From assembly GCA_001184205.1 (NCBI GenBank), contig LBMP01000007.1, forward strand, positions 1-64,000: a stretch of 64,000 nucleotides of DNA, written 5' to 3'. Origin of the DNA: Desulfocarbo indianensis. Its GTDB lineage: Bacteria; Desulfobacterota; Desulfarculia; Desulfarculales; Desulfarculaceae. The stretch's first letter is position 1, and every line of letters begins with the position of its first letter. Below the pieces are notes generated by a model that saw only the letters and a list, made by a program, of their open reading frames with translations, searched no databases and was not told the DNA's origin. Shown here one piece after another: positions 52,696 to 62,644 of this stretch. The position numbers and the translations under genes were made by a program.

Positions 52696-54105
52696 TCATT
52701 CCTCCTCTGGGTCCAAAATCTTGTAGCGCCTGCCCCCCCGGCGGCCCCTGGCTTCCAGCATGCCCGCCTCCACCAGGGCGCGCAAGAGATTCTTGGCCGT
52801 GGAATCCGAACAAGCCAGCGCCTCCCGCACTTCCTTGTTGCTGATTTCGCCATCCCCGGCCGCCGCCAGGAGGCGGGCCAACTCGGCTTGCCGCTTCTCG
52901 GGGATGCCCTCCACCCCTGCTAGCAGTCGGGAGAAAAAAACCGTGTCTTGGGCTCCGGACTGGCGCACCTCCTCTGGCAGGGACTCCGGCCCGATTTCGT
53001 ATTCGGGCGCCAGGGCGACCAGGCGCTGCAACAGGTGGCTCAGCTGCCGCACGTTGCCGGGCCAATGATACTCCAGGAGCAGCCGCCTGGTATCCGGCGC
53101 CAGACGCCGGGTGCGTTTGGCCAGCACGCAGGCCTGGGCCAGGAAATGATCGATGAGCGCGGGCAGATCCTCGGGCCGGCGGCGCAGGGGCGGCAGCTTC
53201 AGGGGCACCACCAGAACGCGGTAGAGAAGGGCCTGGTTGAAATCACCCTGCCGGGCGGCCTCTTCCAGGTCGCGGTGGCTGGCGGTCACCAGGCGGAAAT
53301 CGATGCGGCGGCCCTGACGGCCGCCCACCGGGGTGACCATCCCGTCTTCCAGGACCCGTAACAGCCTCACCTGGAATTGGGGCGTGGTTTCGCCGATCTC
53401 GTCCAGGAAAAGGGTGCCGCCCCGGGCGGCCTGCACGTAGCCTTCCCTGGCGGCCGTGGCCCCGGTGAAGGCCCCTTTCTCGTGGCCGAAAAGCTCGCTT
53501 TCCAAAAGGCTGTCCGCCAGCGCCGCGCAGTTGACCGGCACAAAGGGGCCCTCGCGCCTGGCCGACTTCTGGTGGAGCCGCCGGGCCAGCAATTCCTTGC
53601 CCGTGCCGGTCTCGCCCCACAGCAACACCGGCAGATCGGTCTCGGCCACCATTGCCAGGTCTTTCAGCACCTGGGCGAAGGCCCCGGACTGCCCGCCCAC
53701 GAGTTCGGGAGCGCCCGCGCCGCCGCCGGTGGCCGCGGCGGGGGGCAGCTCCAGGCCCTGGGCAGCCAGCTCGGCCAGGCGCGGCAGGTTGACCAGATAG
53801 GGGGCCTCCCCGGCCAGGCGCGCCAAGAGGGCCCGCTGGGTATCGGCGCCGATGCCCTTGGCCATGAGGTGCTTGCGGGCGGCGTGCTCCATGGCGCCGC
53901 TCATTTGCCCGGCGTCCAGCCGCTGGCCGGCGAGCTTGAGCACCGCATCCACCACGGTGCGCGCCAGGTCTTCTAAAATATGGGTGTCGGCGGTGGCCAG
54001 GCGGTGGTCAGCAGGCTGGCGCATGGCCGCGTCCGCCACCAGGGATTTTGCCGCCGCGCCGGATAGGTTATCCAGACGGTTGCGCAAATCCCTGGCCGCG
54101 GCCAT
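52696..54105 (-). CDS. Sigma54-interacting AAA+ transcription activator with C-terminal winged helix
   Basis: 469 residues from ATG 54105 with GGAG 9 bases upstream; TTG 54129 behind GGAGG is also possible. An N-terminal helical region of about 130 residues without a recognised sensor, then the sigma54 AAA+ domain: [56 protein letters not shown]. The GAFTGA loop is intact, so it should contact sigma54. The C-terminus is a winged helix ([30 protein letters not shown]) in place of the usual Fis HTH. Targets unknown. Confidence 0.88.
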   Translation of the reverse strand: MAAARDLRNRLDNLSGAAAKSLVADAAMRQPADHRLATADTHILEDLARTVVDAVLKLAGQRLDAGQMSGAMEHAARKHLMAKGIGADTQRALLARLAGEAPYLVNLPRLAELAAQGLELPPAAATGGGAGAPELVGGQSGAFAQVLKDLAMVAETDLPVLLWGETGTGKELLARRLHQKSARREGPFVPVNCAALADSLLESELFGHEKGAFTGATAAREGYVQAARGGTLFLDEIGETTPQFQVRLLRVLEDGMVTPVGGRQGRRIDFRLVTASHRDLEEAARQGDFNQALLYRVLVVPLKLPPLRRRPEDLPALIDHFLAQACVLAKRTRRLAPDTRRLLLEYHWPGNVRQLSHLLQRLVALAPEYEIGPESLPEEVRQSGAQDTVFFSRLLAGVEGIPEKRQAELARLLAAAGDGEISNKEVREALACSDSTAKNLLRALVEAGMLEARGRRGGRRYKILDPEEE

Positions 54106-54303
54106 GGTCAATCGCTCCACGGGTTGCAATACGTTAGTCCTCCCGCCCCCACAAAGTTCACTCTTAATACCCCAGGGCCGGGCGCGAAGACAAGGGTCAT
54201 GCCGTAACTTGCCTTGCCCCGCCGGAGTTGCAATGATATAACAATACGTTAACTGGCGTGTTTTTCTGGCGTCCCCGCGGCGCGGAAAGGTGTTTCAAGC
54301 TAT

Positions 54304-55407
54304 ATGTTGAAGATGCGTCTGGCGCTGTTGCGCGCCCGCCTGCGCGAAAAGGGATTGGACGGCCTGCTGGTGAGCCTGCCCGCCAACCGGCGCTATCTGT
54401 CGGGCTATGCGCCGGACGACGCCCAGTGGGGCGAAAGCTCCGGCTGGCTGTTCATAAGCGCCTATGAAGCCGTGCTTTTAACCGATTTCCGCTACGAATT
54501 GACCGCCCGCGCCCAGGCGCCGCTCTATCGGGTGGCGGTGCATCGGCGGGGCTTGGTCAATGAGTTAAAGCCATTGCTGGAAGCCAGCCGGGTTCGCCGC
54601 CTGGGCTTCGAACCGGAAGCCATGCTGGTGGAGCATTATGAGCGCCTGGCCAGGGAGCTTGGCCCGGCGGTGGAGCTGGTGCCCGTCCATAACTTGACGG
54701 GACCATTGCGGGCGCTGAAAGACAAGCAAGAGCTGCGATATATCAAAGACAGCCTGGGCCTGATGGAGCAGGTGCTGCGCGAGGTGATTTCCGACGGCGT
54801 GGTGGGGAAAACCGAGCGGGAGCTGGCCTTAAGCATCGTGCGCGCGGTGGAGGACGCCGGGGCCGAGGGCCCGGCCTTCGCGCCCATCGTGGCCAGCGGG
54901 CCCAATGGCGCGGAACCCCATGCCGAGCCGGGCGACAGAGTCATCGCCGCCGGCGAGCCGGTGATATTCGACGTGGGGGCTAGGCTGGCCGGCTATTGCA
55001 GCGATATCTCGCGCACGGTGGTGGCCGGCGGGCTGGCTGAGGCGGATGATCGTTTTCGGGAAGTTTACGCCACGGTAAGAAAGGCGCAACTTAAAGCAAT
55101 CGCTGAAATAAAGCCCGGCCTGAGCGGGGCCCGGGCCGACGCCCTGGGCCGGGAGGTGATAGCCGAGGCCGGCTATGGCAAGCATTTCGGCCATTCCCTG
55201 GGCCACGGCGTGGGCCTGGCCACGCACGAAGCCCCCTCGGTGGGGCCCAACTCCTCCGAAGTGCTGCGCCCGGGCATGGTCATCACCGTGGAGCCGGGCA
55301 TATATCTGGAGGGTTGGGGCGGCGTGCGCTTGGAAGAGATGGTGGTCATAACCGAAACCGGCTGCCAACTTCTTAACAAGCTTGACGATTTTTATGAGCT
55401 GCCCTAG
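54304..55407 (+). CDS. Xaa-Pro aminopeptidase/dipeptidase, M24 family
   Basis: 367 residues. Creatinase-like N-terminal domain (to about 130) and pita-bread peptidase domain with the dinuclear metal ligands: Asp in FDVGARLAGYCSDISR (two Asp), His in GHSLGHGVGLATHE, Glu in ITVEPGIYL and Glu in GVRLEEMVV. Cleaves N-terminal Xaa-Pro bonds in the cytosol. ATG 54304 has only a weak, distant ribosome site. Followed by xerD after 20 bases; the two are probably one operon. Confidence 0.93.
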   Translation: MLKMRLALLRARLREKGLDGLLVSLPANRRYLSGYAPDDAQWGESSGWLFISAYEAVLLTDFRYELTARAQAPLYRVAVHRRGLVNELKPLLEASRVRRLGFEPEAMLVEHYERLARELGPAVELVPVHNLTGPLRALKDKQELRYIKDSLGLMEQVLREVISDGVVGKTERELALSIVRAVEDAGAEGPAFAPIVASGPNGAEPHAEPGDRVIAAGEPVIFDVGARLAGYCSDISRTVVAGGLAEADDRFREVYATVRKAQLKAIAEIKPGLSGARADALGREVIAEAGYGKHFGHSLGHGVGLATHEAPSVGPNSSEVLRPGMVITVEPGIYLEGWGGVRLEEMVVITETGCQLLNKLDDFYELP

Positions 55408-55427
55408 ATCGGCGCTGGTTTGATTCC

Positions 55428-56333
55428 ATGGCGGCATTGAGCCAATTGGACCAGGACCTGGATCAGTATCTCGCCTTTTTAGCGGCGATACGGGGCTTGT
55501 CCGCCAACACGGTGGAGGCCTATGCCGATGACCTGAAGGACATCGCGGAGTTCATGCGGGGGCAGGAGGTGGAGGCCTGGCCTCAGCTGGATTCCTTGCA
55601 TGTGCTGGCCTATCTCGCCCAGGCCAAGAAGCGGGATTTGGCTCCCCGCACCAGGGCCCGCCGCCTTTCTTCCCTGCGGGGCCTGATAAAGCATTTGCTT
55701 CAAGAAGGCAGATTGCAATCTGACCCCCTGGCGGGTTTGAGCGGCCCCAAGACGCCGGATGGGCTCCCCCATTTTCTTTCGCGCCAGGAGGTGGAGCGCC
55801 TGTTGGACGCGCCGGACGCCTCCAGCGACCTGGGCATGCGGGACCGCGCCATGTTGGAGCTGATGTACGCCGCCGGTCTCCGGGCCAGCGAGGTCACTAC
55901 CTTGGGGGTGGGCGACGTGCAGTTCCAGGTGGGCTGTCTGGTGGTGCGCGGCAAGGGCTCCAAGGAACGCCTGGTGCCGGTGCATCAGACCGCCCTGGAC
56001 GTGTTGCGGGATTACCTGGAGGGGGCGCGGGAACGGCTGCGCAAGCAAAAGCGGGTGGAAGAGGTTTTTCTGAACGTCCGGGGGAGCGCCCTGAGCCGCA
56101 TGGGACTCTGGAAAATCTTGCGGAAGCATGTGCTGGCGGCGGGAATCAAGGGGCAGGTGAGCCCCCACACCCTGCGCCACACCTTTGCCACCCATCTTCT
56201 GGAAGGCGGGGCGGATTTGCGCTCGGTGCAGCTCATGCTGGGGCATGCCGACATCGGCACCACCGAGATTTACACCCACGTGGACCGCCAGCGCCTGGCC
56301 CAGGTGCATAAGCAGTTCCACCCCCGCGGGTGA
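55428..56333 (+). CDS. xerD: Site-specific tyrosine recombinase (XerD type)
   Basis: 301 residues. Core-binding SAM-like domain (residues 10-95) then the catalytic domain with Arg in AGLRASEV, Lys in GKGSKERLVP, HTLRHTFATHLLEGG (His and Arg), LGHADIGTTEIYTHV (His and nucleophile Tyr). Resolves chromosome dimers at dif with XerC. The EIYTHV ending favours XerD. Housekeeping position beside a peptidase gene, with no integrase-type cargo around, argues against a phage origin. Confidence 0.93.
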   Translation: MAALSQLDQDLDQYLAFLAAIRGLSANTVEAYADDLKDIAEFMRGQEVEAWPQLDSLHVLAYLAQAKKRDLAPRTRARRLSSLRGLIKHLLQEGRLQSDPLAGLSGPKTPDGLPHFLSRQEVERLLDAPDASSDLGMRDRAMLELMYAAGLRASEVTTLGVGDVQFQVGCLVVRGKGSKERLVPVHQTALDVLRDYLEGARERLRKQKRVEEVFLNVRGSALSRMGLWKILRKHVLAAGIKGQVSPHTLRHTFATHLLEGGADLRSVQLMLGHADIGTTEIYTHVDRQRLAQVHKQFHPRG

Positions 56334-56427
56334 AGCAATCGCCTTAAGACGCGCGCCGTTTCGCGGGGGGCTGAAACGGCCGGCCGGTGGAGCGGGCCAG
56401 CGGAGTTAACGCTCCCATGCCAGTTAT

Positions 56428-56450
56428 AGGCCGGCCAGGGCGGCCTTTTT
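56428..56450 (+). terminator. Intrinsic terminator after xerD
   Basis: AGGCCG / CGGCCT stem with 7-base loop, followed directly by TTTTT (the last stem T included), about 95 bases after the xerD stop. It lies within the 253-base spacer before the next gene; the rest of that spacer shows no gene. Confidence 0.7.
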
Positions 56451-56586
56451 CTTGGCGCACTGGTCCGGCTCGTGCTAAGTACAAGCGTTTTTCTGGTCTT
56501 TGGCTCCCCGTCATGCAGCCTTGCGCCAGGCGGTGTACACTGAGCCCAGGCAACAGCGCGCGCGGATTTCGGAACTCAGGAACGTC

Positions 56587-59271
56587 ATGGAAAACCATTC
56601 GGGCAACAACTCGCTCAAGCGCGACGTGGAGGTGATAACCACCCACGTCAACGCTGATTTCGACGCCTTGGCCAGCATGCTGGCGGCCGCCAAGCTCTAC
56701 CCGCAGGCCATGTTGGTCTTTCCTGGGGCCCAGGAACGCAATCTGCGTAATTTCTACGTGGAATCGGTCTGTTATTTCTACAATTTCGTCAAGGTGAAAA
56801 ACGTTCCTTTCGAGAGGGTGAAACGGCTGATCTTGGTGGATACCCGCCAAAAGGACCGCATCGGTCCCCTGGCCAAGCTCCTGGACGACCCCGAGGTCGA
56901 GATCCACGCCTATGATCACCACCCGGACAGCGAAAACGACGTCAAGACCGATCTCCAGAGGGTGGAGATGGTGGGCGCCACGGTGACCCTCTTGAGCGGG
57001 CTTTTGCAGGAAAATGGCGTGCTGCTCGGCGAGGACGAGGCCACCATTCTTTCCTTGGGAATTTATGAGGATACGGGCTCCTTCACCTTCTCCTCCACCA
57101 CCCAGGAGGATTATCGCGCCGCTGCCTGGCTGTTGGGGCAGGGCGCCAATTTAAACGTGGTCAGCTCCCTGATCACCCGCGAACTCACCGCCGAGGAGGT
57201 GGGCCTGTTGAACGACCTGATCCGCTCGGCCCAGGAAGTGGTGGTCAACGGCGTCACCGTGGTGATAAGCGAGGTAAGCCGGGAGCGCTATGTGCCCGAT
57301 TTCGCGGTGCTGGTGCATAAGTTCATGGATATGGACAACTTGAACGTGCTGTTCGCCCTGGCCCGCATGGAGGGCCGCGTCTATTTGGTGGCGCGTTCCC
57401 GGCTGCCCGAGGTGGACGCCGGCGTGATCGCCAAGGCCCTGGGCGGCGGCGGCCACCCCACCGCGGCCAGCGCCACCCTGCGCGACATGACCTTGGTGGA
57501 GGCGCGCGACCGGCTAAAAACCGTGTTGCAGACCCGCATCAATCCCACCCGCACCGCCGCCGACCTCATGACCAGCCCGGTGGTGGCCGTGGAGGCCGAC
57601 GCCAGCCTGGCCGAGGCTCATGACGTGCTAACCCGCTACGATCTCGACGTGCTGCCCATATTGAAAGAAGGCAAGGTTATCGGGATCATACAACGCCCCA
57701 ACGTGGAAAAGGCCCTGGTGCACAAACTTGAAAAGCTGCCGGTAACCGAATATATGGACACCAGGGTTGAAGCAATCTCTCCAAGCGACGGCCTGGGCCG
57801 GGTGGAGCAGGCCCTGGTGGCGGAACGGCAGCGCCTGGTGGCGGTGATGGATCAGGGGCGCTTGGCCGGGGTGATAACCCGCACCGATTTGCTGAATCAC
57901 TTCTTTGAGCAGCCCCTCATGGACGAGCAGCCGGTGCAGGCCGGCGAGGAGGCGGGGCAGCCCCGCTTCAAGAGCATCAAGGGCCTGATGCGCGAGCGCT
58001 TTCCCAAGCGGGTCTCGCAGGTGCTCATGGAAATGGGCCGGGTGGCCGAGGAGATGGGGCACGCCGCCTACCTGGTGGGCGGCTCGGTGCGCGATCTTTT
58101 CCTACGCAGGGATAACCTGGACCTGGACGTGGTGATCGAGGGAGACGGCGTGGCCTTTATCAAGCGTTTCGCGGAAGGACGCCAGGGCCTGCGCACCCGC
58201 ATTCACCAGAAATTCAACACCGGCAAGCTGATTTGGGACGACGGCCTGATAATCGACGTGGCCACCGCCCGCCTGGAATACTATAAATCTCCGGCCAGCC
58301 TGCCCACCGTGGAGCTCTCCAGTATAAAGCTTGATCTATATCGCCGCGATTTTACTATCAATACCCTGGCCGTGCGTCTCAACCCCAAGCAGTTCGGCCA
58401 GCTTTTCGATTTCTTCGACGGCATGCGCGACATCAAGGAAAAGGTTATCCGGGTGCTGCACAACCTCTCCTTTGTGGAAGACCCCACCCGGGTGTTCCGC
58501 GCGGTCCGTTTCGAGCAGCGCTTCGGCTTCCGCATCGGCAAGCTCACCGAGGGTCTGATCAAGAACGCCATCAAGATCGAGGCCTTTCTGCGGCTGTCCG
58601 GCAGCCGGCTTTTCGGCGAGTTAAGGCAAATACTGGATGAAGAGCGCGCTCTGGATTGCGTCAAGCGGTTGATGGAGTTAAAGCTTTTACGTGAATTCCA
58701 TCCCAACCTGAAGCTGGAGGACAAGGACCTGGGGCTTTGGAACGAGATTCAGGACGCCCTGGCCTGGTATCAGTTGTCGTTCCTCGATCAGCCCATAAGG
58801 CAATGGGTTTTGTATTTCCTGCCCCTGGTGGACAATCTGACCGACGAGGAACTGGGCCAGATGGGCGCCCGCCTTAGCTTGGCCCCCAAGTTGCGCAACG
58901 AAATCATCGGCATGCGCAAGGAGGCCCAAAACACGCTCAACCAGATGCAAAGGGCGCGGCCGGCGCCTTCCGTGGTCTACGGCCTGCTGCAGGGGCTCAA
59001 GCCGGAATACCAGCTCTACATCATGGCCAAGGCCACGCGCGATTGGGTGAAGCGTAGCGTCAGCAAATACTTGACCACCCTCAAGCAGGTGCGGCCCGAA
59101 CTCGGCGGCGACGACCTCATGGCTATGGGGTTCGAGCCGGGCCCGGTTTTCAGGCAAATCCTGGAGCGGCTCCTGGCCGCCCGTTTGGACGGCGAGGTAA
59201 AGGACCGCGACGGCGAACAGGCGCTGGTACGGGCCGAGTTCGGCAAGGAAAGGGAGGCTCTGCCCAAATGA
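56587..59271 (+). CDS. DHH phosphoesterase - CBS - tRNA nucleotidyltransferase/poly(A) polymerase fusion
   Basis: 894 residues from ATG 56587 with AGGA upstream. Domains in order: DHH phosphoesterase (THVNADFDALAS at 19-30, YDHHPDS with DHH at 110-112, DHHA1 GGGGHPTAA near 286), a CBS pair (about 323-445, with LMTSPVVAVEAD), and a class II polymerase head from about 480 (VGGSVRDLFLRRDNLDLDVVIEGDG) with RNA-binding helices to about 750. The fusion is known in Desulfobacterota, Aquificae and others; the nucleotidyltransferase part adds A or CCA to tRNA 3' ends. The DHH part may degrade oligonucleotides or signals. Confidence 0.9.
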   Translation: MENHSGNNSLKRDVEVITTHVNADFDALASMLAAAKLYPQAMLVFPGAQERNLRNFYVESVCYFYNFVKVKNVPFERVKRLILVDTRQKDRIGPLAKLLDDPEVEIHAYDHHPDSENDVKTDLQRVEMVGATVTLLSGLLQENGVLLGEDEATILSLGIYEDTGSFTFSSTTQEDYRAAAWLLGQGANLNVVSSLITRELTAEEVGLLNDLIRSAQEVVVNGVTVVISEVSRERYVPDFAVLVHKFMDMDNLNVLFALARMEGRVYLVARSRLPEVDAGVIAKALGGGGHPTAASATLRDMTLVEARDRLKTVLQTRINPTRTAADLMTSPVVAVEADASLAEAHDVLTRYDLDVLPILKEGKVIGIIQRPNVEKALVHKLEKLPVTEYMDTRVEAISPSDGLGRVEQALVAERQRLVAVMDQGRLAGVITRTDLLNHFFEQPLMDEQPVQAGEEAGQPRFKSIKGLMRERFPKRVSQVLMEMGRVAEEMGHAAYLVGGSVRDLFLRRDNLDLDVVIEGDGVAFIKRFAEGRQGLRTRIHQKFNTGKLIWDDGLIIDVATARLEYYKSPASLPTVELSSIKLDLYRRDFTINTLAVRLNPKQFGQLFDFFDGMRDIKEKVIRVLHNLSFVEDPTRVFRAVRFEQRFGFRIGKLTEGLIKNAIKIEAFLRLSGSRLFGELRQILDEERALDCVKRLMELKLLREFHPNLKLEDKDLGLWNEIQDALAWYQLSFLDQPIRQWVLYFLPLVDNLTDEELGQMGARLSLAPKLRNEIIGMRKEAQNTLNQMQRARPAPSVVYGLLQGLKPEYQLYIMAKATRDWVKRSVSKYLTTLKQVRPELGGDDLMAMGFEPGPVFRQILERLLAARLDGEVKDRDGEQALVRAEFGKEREALPK

Positions 59272-59939
59272 ATTGGCTAAGCGATTTCATGGTTAAGTTC
59301 GCGGTGCTGGCCCCTCCCATCCTTTTCGCCCTCACCATCCACGAGGTGGCCCACGGCTGGATCGCCTATGCCAAGGGCGATCCCACCGCCAAGGCGGCCG
59401 GCCGGCTCACGCTCAATCCTTTCAAGCATTTGGACCTCACGGGCACCTTGGTGTTTTTCGTCACCGCCTGGCTGGGCGCGGGCATCGGCTGGGCCAAGCC
59501 GGTGCCGGTGGATTACCGTAATCTGCGCAACCCCCGGCGGGACATGATGTGGATCTCGGCGGCCGGCCCGGTGGTGAACCTTTTATTCGCGGTGCTGATC
59601 GCCGTGGTTTTCCGCTTGCTGCTGTGGGCCGGCCTCTTTTCCGAATACGCGGTTTGGAAAGACTTCCTGGCCCAGGTGCTGCTGGTGGGGGTGCGCATCA
59701 ACGTCATCCTGGCCTTCTTCAACCTGATACCCCTGCCGCCCCTGGACGGCTCGGGAGTTTTGGCCGGCCTCTTGAGTCCGCGGGCGGCGGCCAAGTATCA
59801 TGGGCTGGCGCGCTACGGTTTTGTTATACTCTTGGCGCTGATATTCCTGCCCGGCTGGATTCCGGGTTTTCCCGATCTGATCCGGGCCTTGGTGGTGCAG
59901 CCGGCTTATTACTTGGTTTCCTGGCTTCTGCCCATATAA
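59268..59939 (+). CDS. Site-2 protease (M50) family membrane metallopeptidase
   Basis: 223 residues. Polytopic protein with zinc motif HEVAHG near residue 25, GWAKPVPVDYRNLRNPRRDMMWISAAGPVVN, and the third-ligand motif FNLIPLPPLDGSGVL near residue 150. No PDZ domain. Short S2P-like group often found before scpA in Desulfobacterota; substrate unknown. Start overlaps the previous stop (ATGA), so it is co-translated with the nucleotidyltransferase fusion. Confidence 0.92.
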   Translation: MNWLSDFMVKFAVLAPPILFALTIHEVAHGWIAYAKGDPTAKAAGRLTLNPFKHLDLTGTLVFFVTAWLGAGIGWAKPVPVDYRNLRNPRRDMMWISAAGPVVNLLFAVLIAVVFRLLLWAGLFSEYAVWKDFLAQVLLVGVRINVILAFFNLIPLPPLDGSGVLAGLLSPRAAAKYHGLARYGFVILLALIFLPGWIPGFPDLIRALVVQPAYYLVSWLLPI

Positions 59940-59961
59940 ACGGCAGGCGAGGTTGGGCCGC

Positions 59962-60741
59962 ATGGACGTAGCGGTAAAGCTGGATATTTTCGAGGGGCCC
60001 CTGGATTTGCTCCTCCACCTCATTCGCAAGAACGAGGTGGATATCTATGATATTCCCATCGCCCTGATTACCGGCCAATACCTGACCTATCTGGATATGA
60101 TGCGCGAGCTGAACATCAGCATGGCCGGCGAGTTCCTGGTCATGGCCAGCACCCTCACCCATATCAAAAGCCGCATGCTTCTGCCCAGCCATGACGCGGC
60201 CGACGACGAAAGCGAGGAGGACGACCCCCGCATCGATTTGGTGCAGCAACTCAAAGAACACATGCGGTTCAAGGCCGCCGCCGAGGCCTTGGGCGAAAGG
60301 CCGCTTTTGGAGCACGACGTGTTCACGCGTCCCGGGGGACGCAAGGAGGTGAACGAGGCCATCGAGCAGGCCGACCAGCAGGAGGTCATCGAGGCCGGGG
60401 TTTTCGATCTCATCGAGGCCTTCCGGGCGCTTCTCAAGAGCCGGGGGGAAAGGCTCAACCTGGCCATTCCTTCTGCCGGCATAAGCATCGAGGATCGCAT
60501 GACCCAGCTCCTCGAAATCCTGCGCCGTCAGGACACCGTCACTTTTGACGATCTTTTCTCCGGCGTGCGCACCAGGGGCGATTTGGTGGTCACCTTTCTG
60601 GCCCTGCTGGAGCTCACCAGGGTGGGGCTGGTGCGGGCCTATCAGGACCGCTCCGCCCCGGCCTCCGCGGGCACGGCGGCCTGGGGCACCTTGCGAATAT
60701 ATTTCAATGTGTTGTCCCGCGAGGAGGATGAGGAGCTGTGA
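59962..60741 (+). CDS. scpA: Segregation and condensation protein A
   Basis: 259 residues from ATG 59962 (TTG 59953 possible). Kleisin subunit that bridges SMC heads in the bacterial condensin. N-terminal VKLDIFEGPLDLLLHLIRKNEVDIYDIPIALITGQYLTYL and FLVMASTLTHIKSRMLLP are diagnostic; the C-terminal winged helix ends in the TLRIYFNVLSREEDEEL region. GTGA overlap with scpB. No smc gene in the window. Confidence 0.95.
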   Translation: MDVAVKLDIFEGPLDLLLHLIRKNEVDIYDIPIALITGQYLTYLDMMRELNISMAGEFLVMASTLTHIKSRMLLPSHDAADDESEEDDPRIDLVQQLKEHMRFKAAAEALGERPLLEHDVFTRPGGRKEVNEAIEQADQQEVIEAGVFDLIEAFRALLKSRGERLNLAIPSAGISIEDRMTQLLEILRRQDTVTFDDLFSGVRTRGDLVVTFLALLELTRVGLVRAYQDRSAPASAGTAAWGTLRIYFNVLSREEDEEL

Positions 60742-61781
60742 GCACCGATCTCAAACGCATCGTGGAGGCCGTGCTCTTTGCGGCCGAGACTCCTCTTTCC
60801 TTGGCCCATATCTGCCAGGTGCTGGAAACCGGCGACAAGGAGCGGGTCAACACCGCCCTGGCCGAGTTGGCCAGGGAGTATGACTATCTGGAGCGCGCCT
60901 TCGCCCTGGTGGAGGTGGCCGGCGGCTGGCGCATGCGCACCAGGCCGGACATGGCCTTTTGGCTGCGCAAGCTCAAACGCCAGTCCGCCACCCGCCTCTC
61001 CCGCGCCTCCCTGGAAACCTTGGCCATCATCGCCTACAAACAGCCGGTCCTGAAAGCCGAGATCGAACGCATCCGCGGGGTGGAAGTCTCCGGCGTCTTG
61101 CGCATGCTCATGGAAAAGGACCTGGTGCGGGTGGTGGGGCGCAAGGATTTGCCCGGCAGGCCCCTGATCTATGGCACCACCCGGCGTTTTTTGGAGGTGT
61201 TCGACCTCAACGACCTTTCCGATCTGCCCACCCTGGAAGAAATGCAGGAACTCCTGGGCGAGCCTGATCTGGCCACGGAACGCGGGCCCGAGGATGACGC
61301 CGGCCAGGACGAAGCGCCGCTGTTCACCAGGGGCATGGCCGGCCAGGATCAGGCTTATGACGACGAGACGCAGGAGGACCAGGAGGAGGCCGCGATCGAG
61401 GAGGCAGAATATCTGAACGCAGCGATTGGGGAGGCGGCCGACGCCGGGCTGGATGAAGAGGCCGGCGAGGAGCCAACTCTTGACGCCGCCTCTGATGAAG
61501 CGGAACCCGTCGCGCAAAACGATTCCCCTGGCGACCGGGAATTAGCCGAGGAACTGGCCGCGCCGGAGAGCGATCCGGACCTGGAGCCGGAGGCCGCGTC
61601 CGCTGACCAAGACGCACCCGTGGCCGGCCCTGCGCTGGGCATGGGCGACCAATATCCCGGAGCGCCGGAACCGGAAAACCTTGCCGACGAGCCGCGGGGC
61701 CTTCCGGAAGAAAAACAGGAAGACCGGGAAGCATCCCCGCCCGACGACAGCGAAGACAACTCCGGGCCCAGGGCGGCTTGA
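60738..61781 (+). CDS. scpB: Segregation and condensation protein B with long acidic tail
   Basis: 347 residues. Residues 1 to about 180 are ScpB: RIVEAVLFAAETPLSLAHICQVL, GGWRMRTRPDMAFWLRKLKRQ, RLSRASLETLAIIAYKQPVLKAEIERIRGV, and GRPLIYGTTRRFLEVFDLNDLSDLP. Residues 180-347 are a low-complexity, Asp/Glu/Pro/Ala-rich extension with no fold predicted. Dimer of ScpB binds ScpA in the SMC complex. The tail roughly doubles the usual length and is probably disordered. GTG start overlapping scpA. Confidence 0.93.
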   Translation: MSTDLKRIVEAVLFAAETPLSLAHICQVLETGDKERVNTALAELAREYDYLERAFALVEVAGGWRMRTRPDMAFWLRKLKRQSATRLSRASLETLAIIAYKQPVLKAEIERIRGVEVSGVLRMLMEKDLVRVVGRKDLPGRPLIYGTTRRFLEVFDLNDLSDLPTLEEMQELLGEPDLATERGPEDDAGQDEAPLFTRGMAGQDQAYDDETQEDQEEAAIEEAEYLNAAIGEAADAGLDEEAGEEPTLDAASDEAEPVAQNDSPGDRELAEELAAPESDPDLEPEAASADQDAPVAGPALGMGDQYPGAPEPENLADEPRGLPEEKQEDREASPPDDSEDNSGPRAA

Positions 61782-61790
61782 GGGCGCGGC

Positions 61791-62636
61791 TTGGCTCAGG
61801 AACGCCTGCAAAAAATCTTGGCCAAGGCCGGCCTGGCCAGCCGCCGGCGGGCCGAGGACATGATCGCCGCCGGCCGGGTGGCGGTGGACGGCCGGGTGAT
61901 AACCGAGCTGGGCTTTAAGGCCGATCCCCTCACCCAGCGCATCAGCCTGGACGGCAAGCCGTTGCCCCGCCAGGAGGCCAAGGAGTATTGGCTGGTGCAC
62001 AAGCCCCAGGGAGTGGTCTGCACGGTCAAGGACCCCCAGGGCCGCAGGCGGGTGGTGGATTTGCTGCCGCCCGAGGCGGGCAGGGTGTATCCGGTGGGGC
62101 GGCTGGACCGGGATTCGGAGGGCCTGGTGCTTCTGACCAACGACGGTCAACTGGCCCACCATCTGATGCACCCCCGCTACGAGGTGACCAAGACCTATAA
62201 AGTATGGGTGGAAGGACAGCCATCCGCGCAAGCCCTTGAACAGCTCCGCAAGGGCGTCGATATCGGCGACGAGCGCCCCACCTCGCCGGCCAGGGTGCAT
62301 ACGAAAGCCGCCAATCCATACCGCTCCAAACTGAGCTTGGTGCTCAACGAAGGCCGCAAGCGGGAAATCCGCCGCATGTGCGAGGCGGTGGGGCACCCGG
62401 TGACCCGGCTTTTGCGGGTGGCCCTGGGCCCGCTCAAACTGGGCGACCTGCCGCCCGGCGCGGCGCGGCGCTTGAGCATGGCCGAGGTGCGCGAACTCAG
62501 GCAAGCCGCCGGCTTAATTGACGGTTGCAAACCCGGCGGCGTTGGTGTAAAAAACAGCACGTTGCGCGCGCAAGGCCGACGGGCCGGCGGCAAGGCCGGA
62601 ACCGGCAAAACGAGCGGCCGGCGGCGCGTAAGATAG
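61791..62636 (+). CDS. rluB: 23S/16S rRNA pseudouridine synthase, RsuA/RluB family
   Basis: 281 residues from TTG 61791. N-terminal S4 RNA-binding domain (RLQKILAKAGLASRRRAEDMIAAGRV), then the synthase domain with catalytic Asp in VGRLDRDSEGLVLLTND and the RKREIRRMCEAVGHPVTRLLRVALGPLKLGDL block. C-terminal about 45 residues are basic. Often follows scpB in bacteria, as here. RluB (23S U2605) versus RsuA was not resolved beyond length. Confidence 0.9.
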   Translation: MAQERLQKILAKAGLASRRRAEDMIAAGRVAVDGRVITELGFKADPLTQRISLDGKPLPRQEAKEYWLVHKPQGVVCTVKDPQGRRRVVDLLPPEAGRVYPVGRLDRDSEGLVLLTNDGQLAHHLMHPRYEVTKTYKVWVEGQPSAQALEQLRKGVDIGDERPTSPARVHTKAANPYRSKLSLVLNEGRKREIRRMCEAVGHPVTRLLRVALGPLKLGDLPPGAARRLSMAEVRELRQAAGLIDGCKPGGVGVKNSTLRAQGRRAGGKAGTGKTSGRRRVR

Positions 62637-62644
62637 CGAAAAAT

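Noticed and set aside
55428-56333. XerD-like recombinase as a phage or element integrase
   Set aside because: Sequence and length are those of housekeeping XerD and the neighbours are housekeeping genes.
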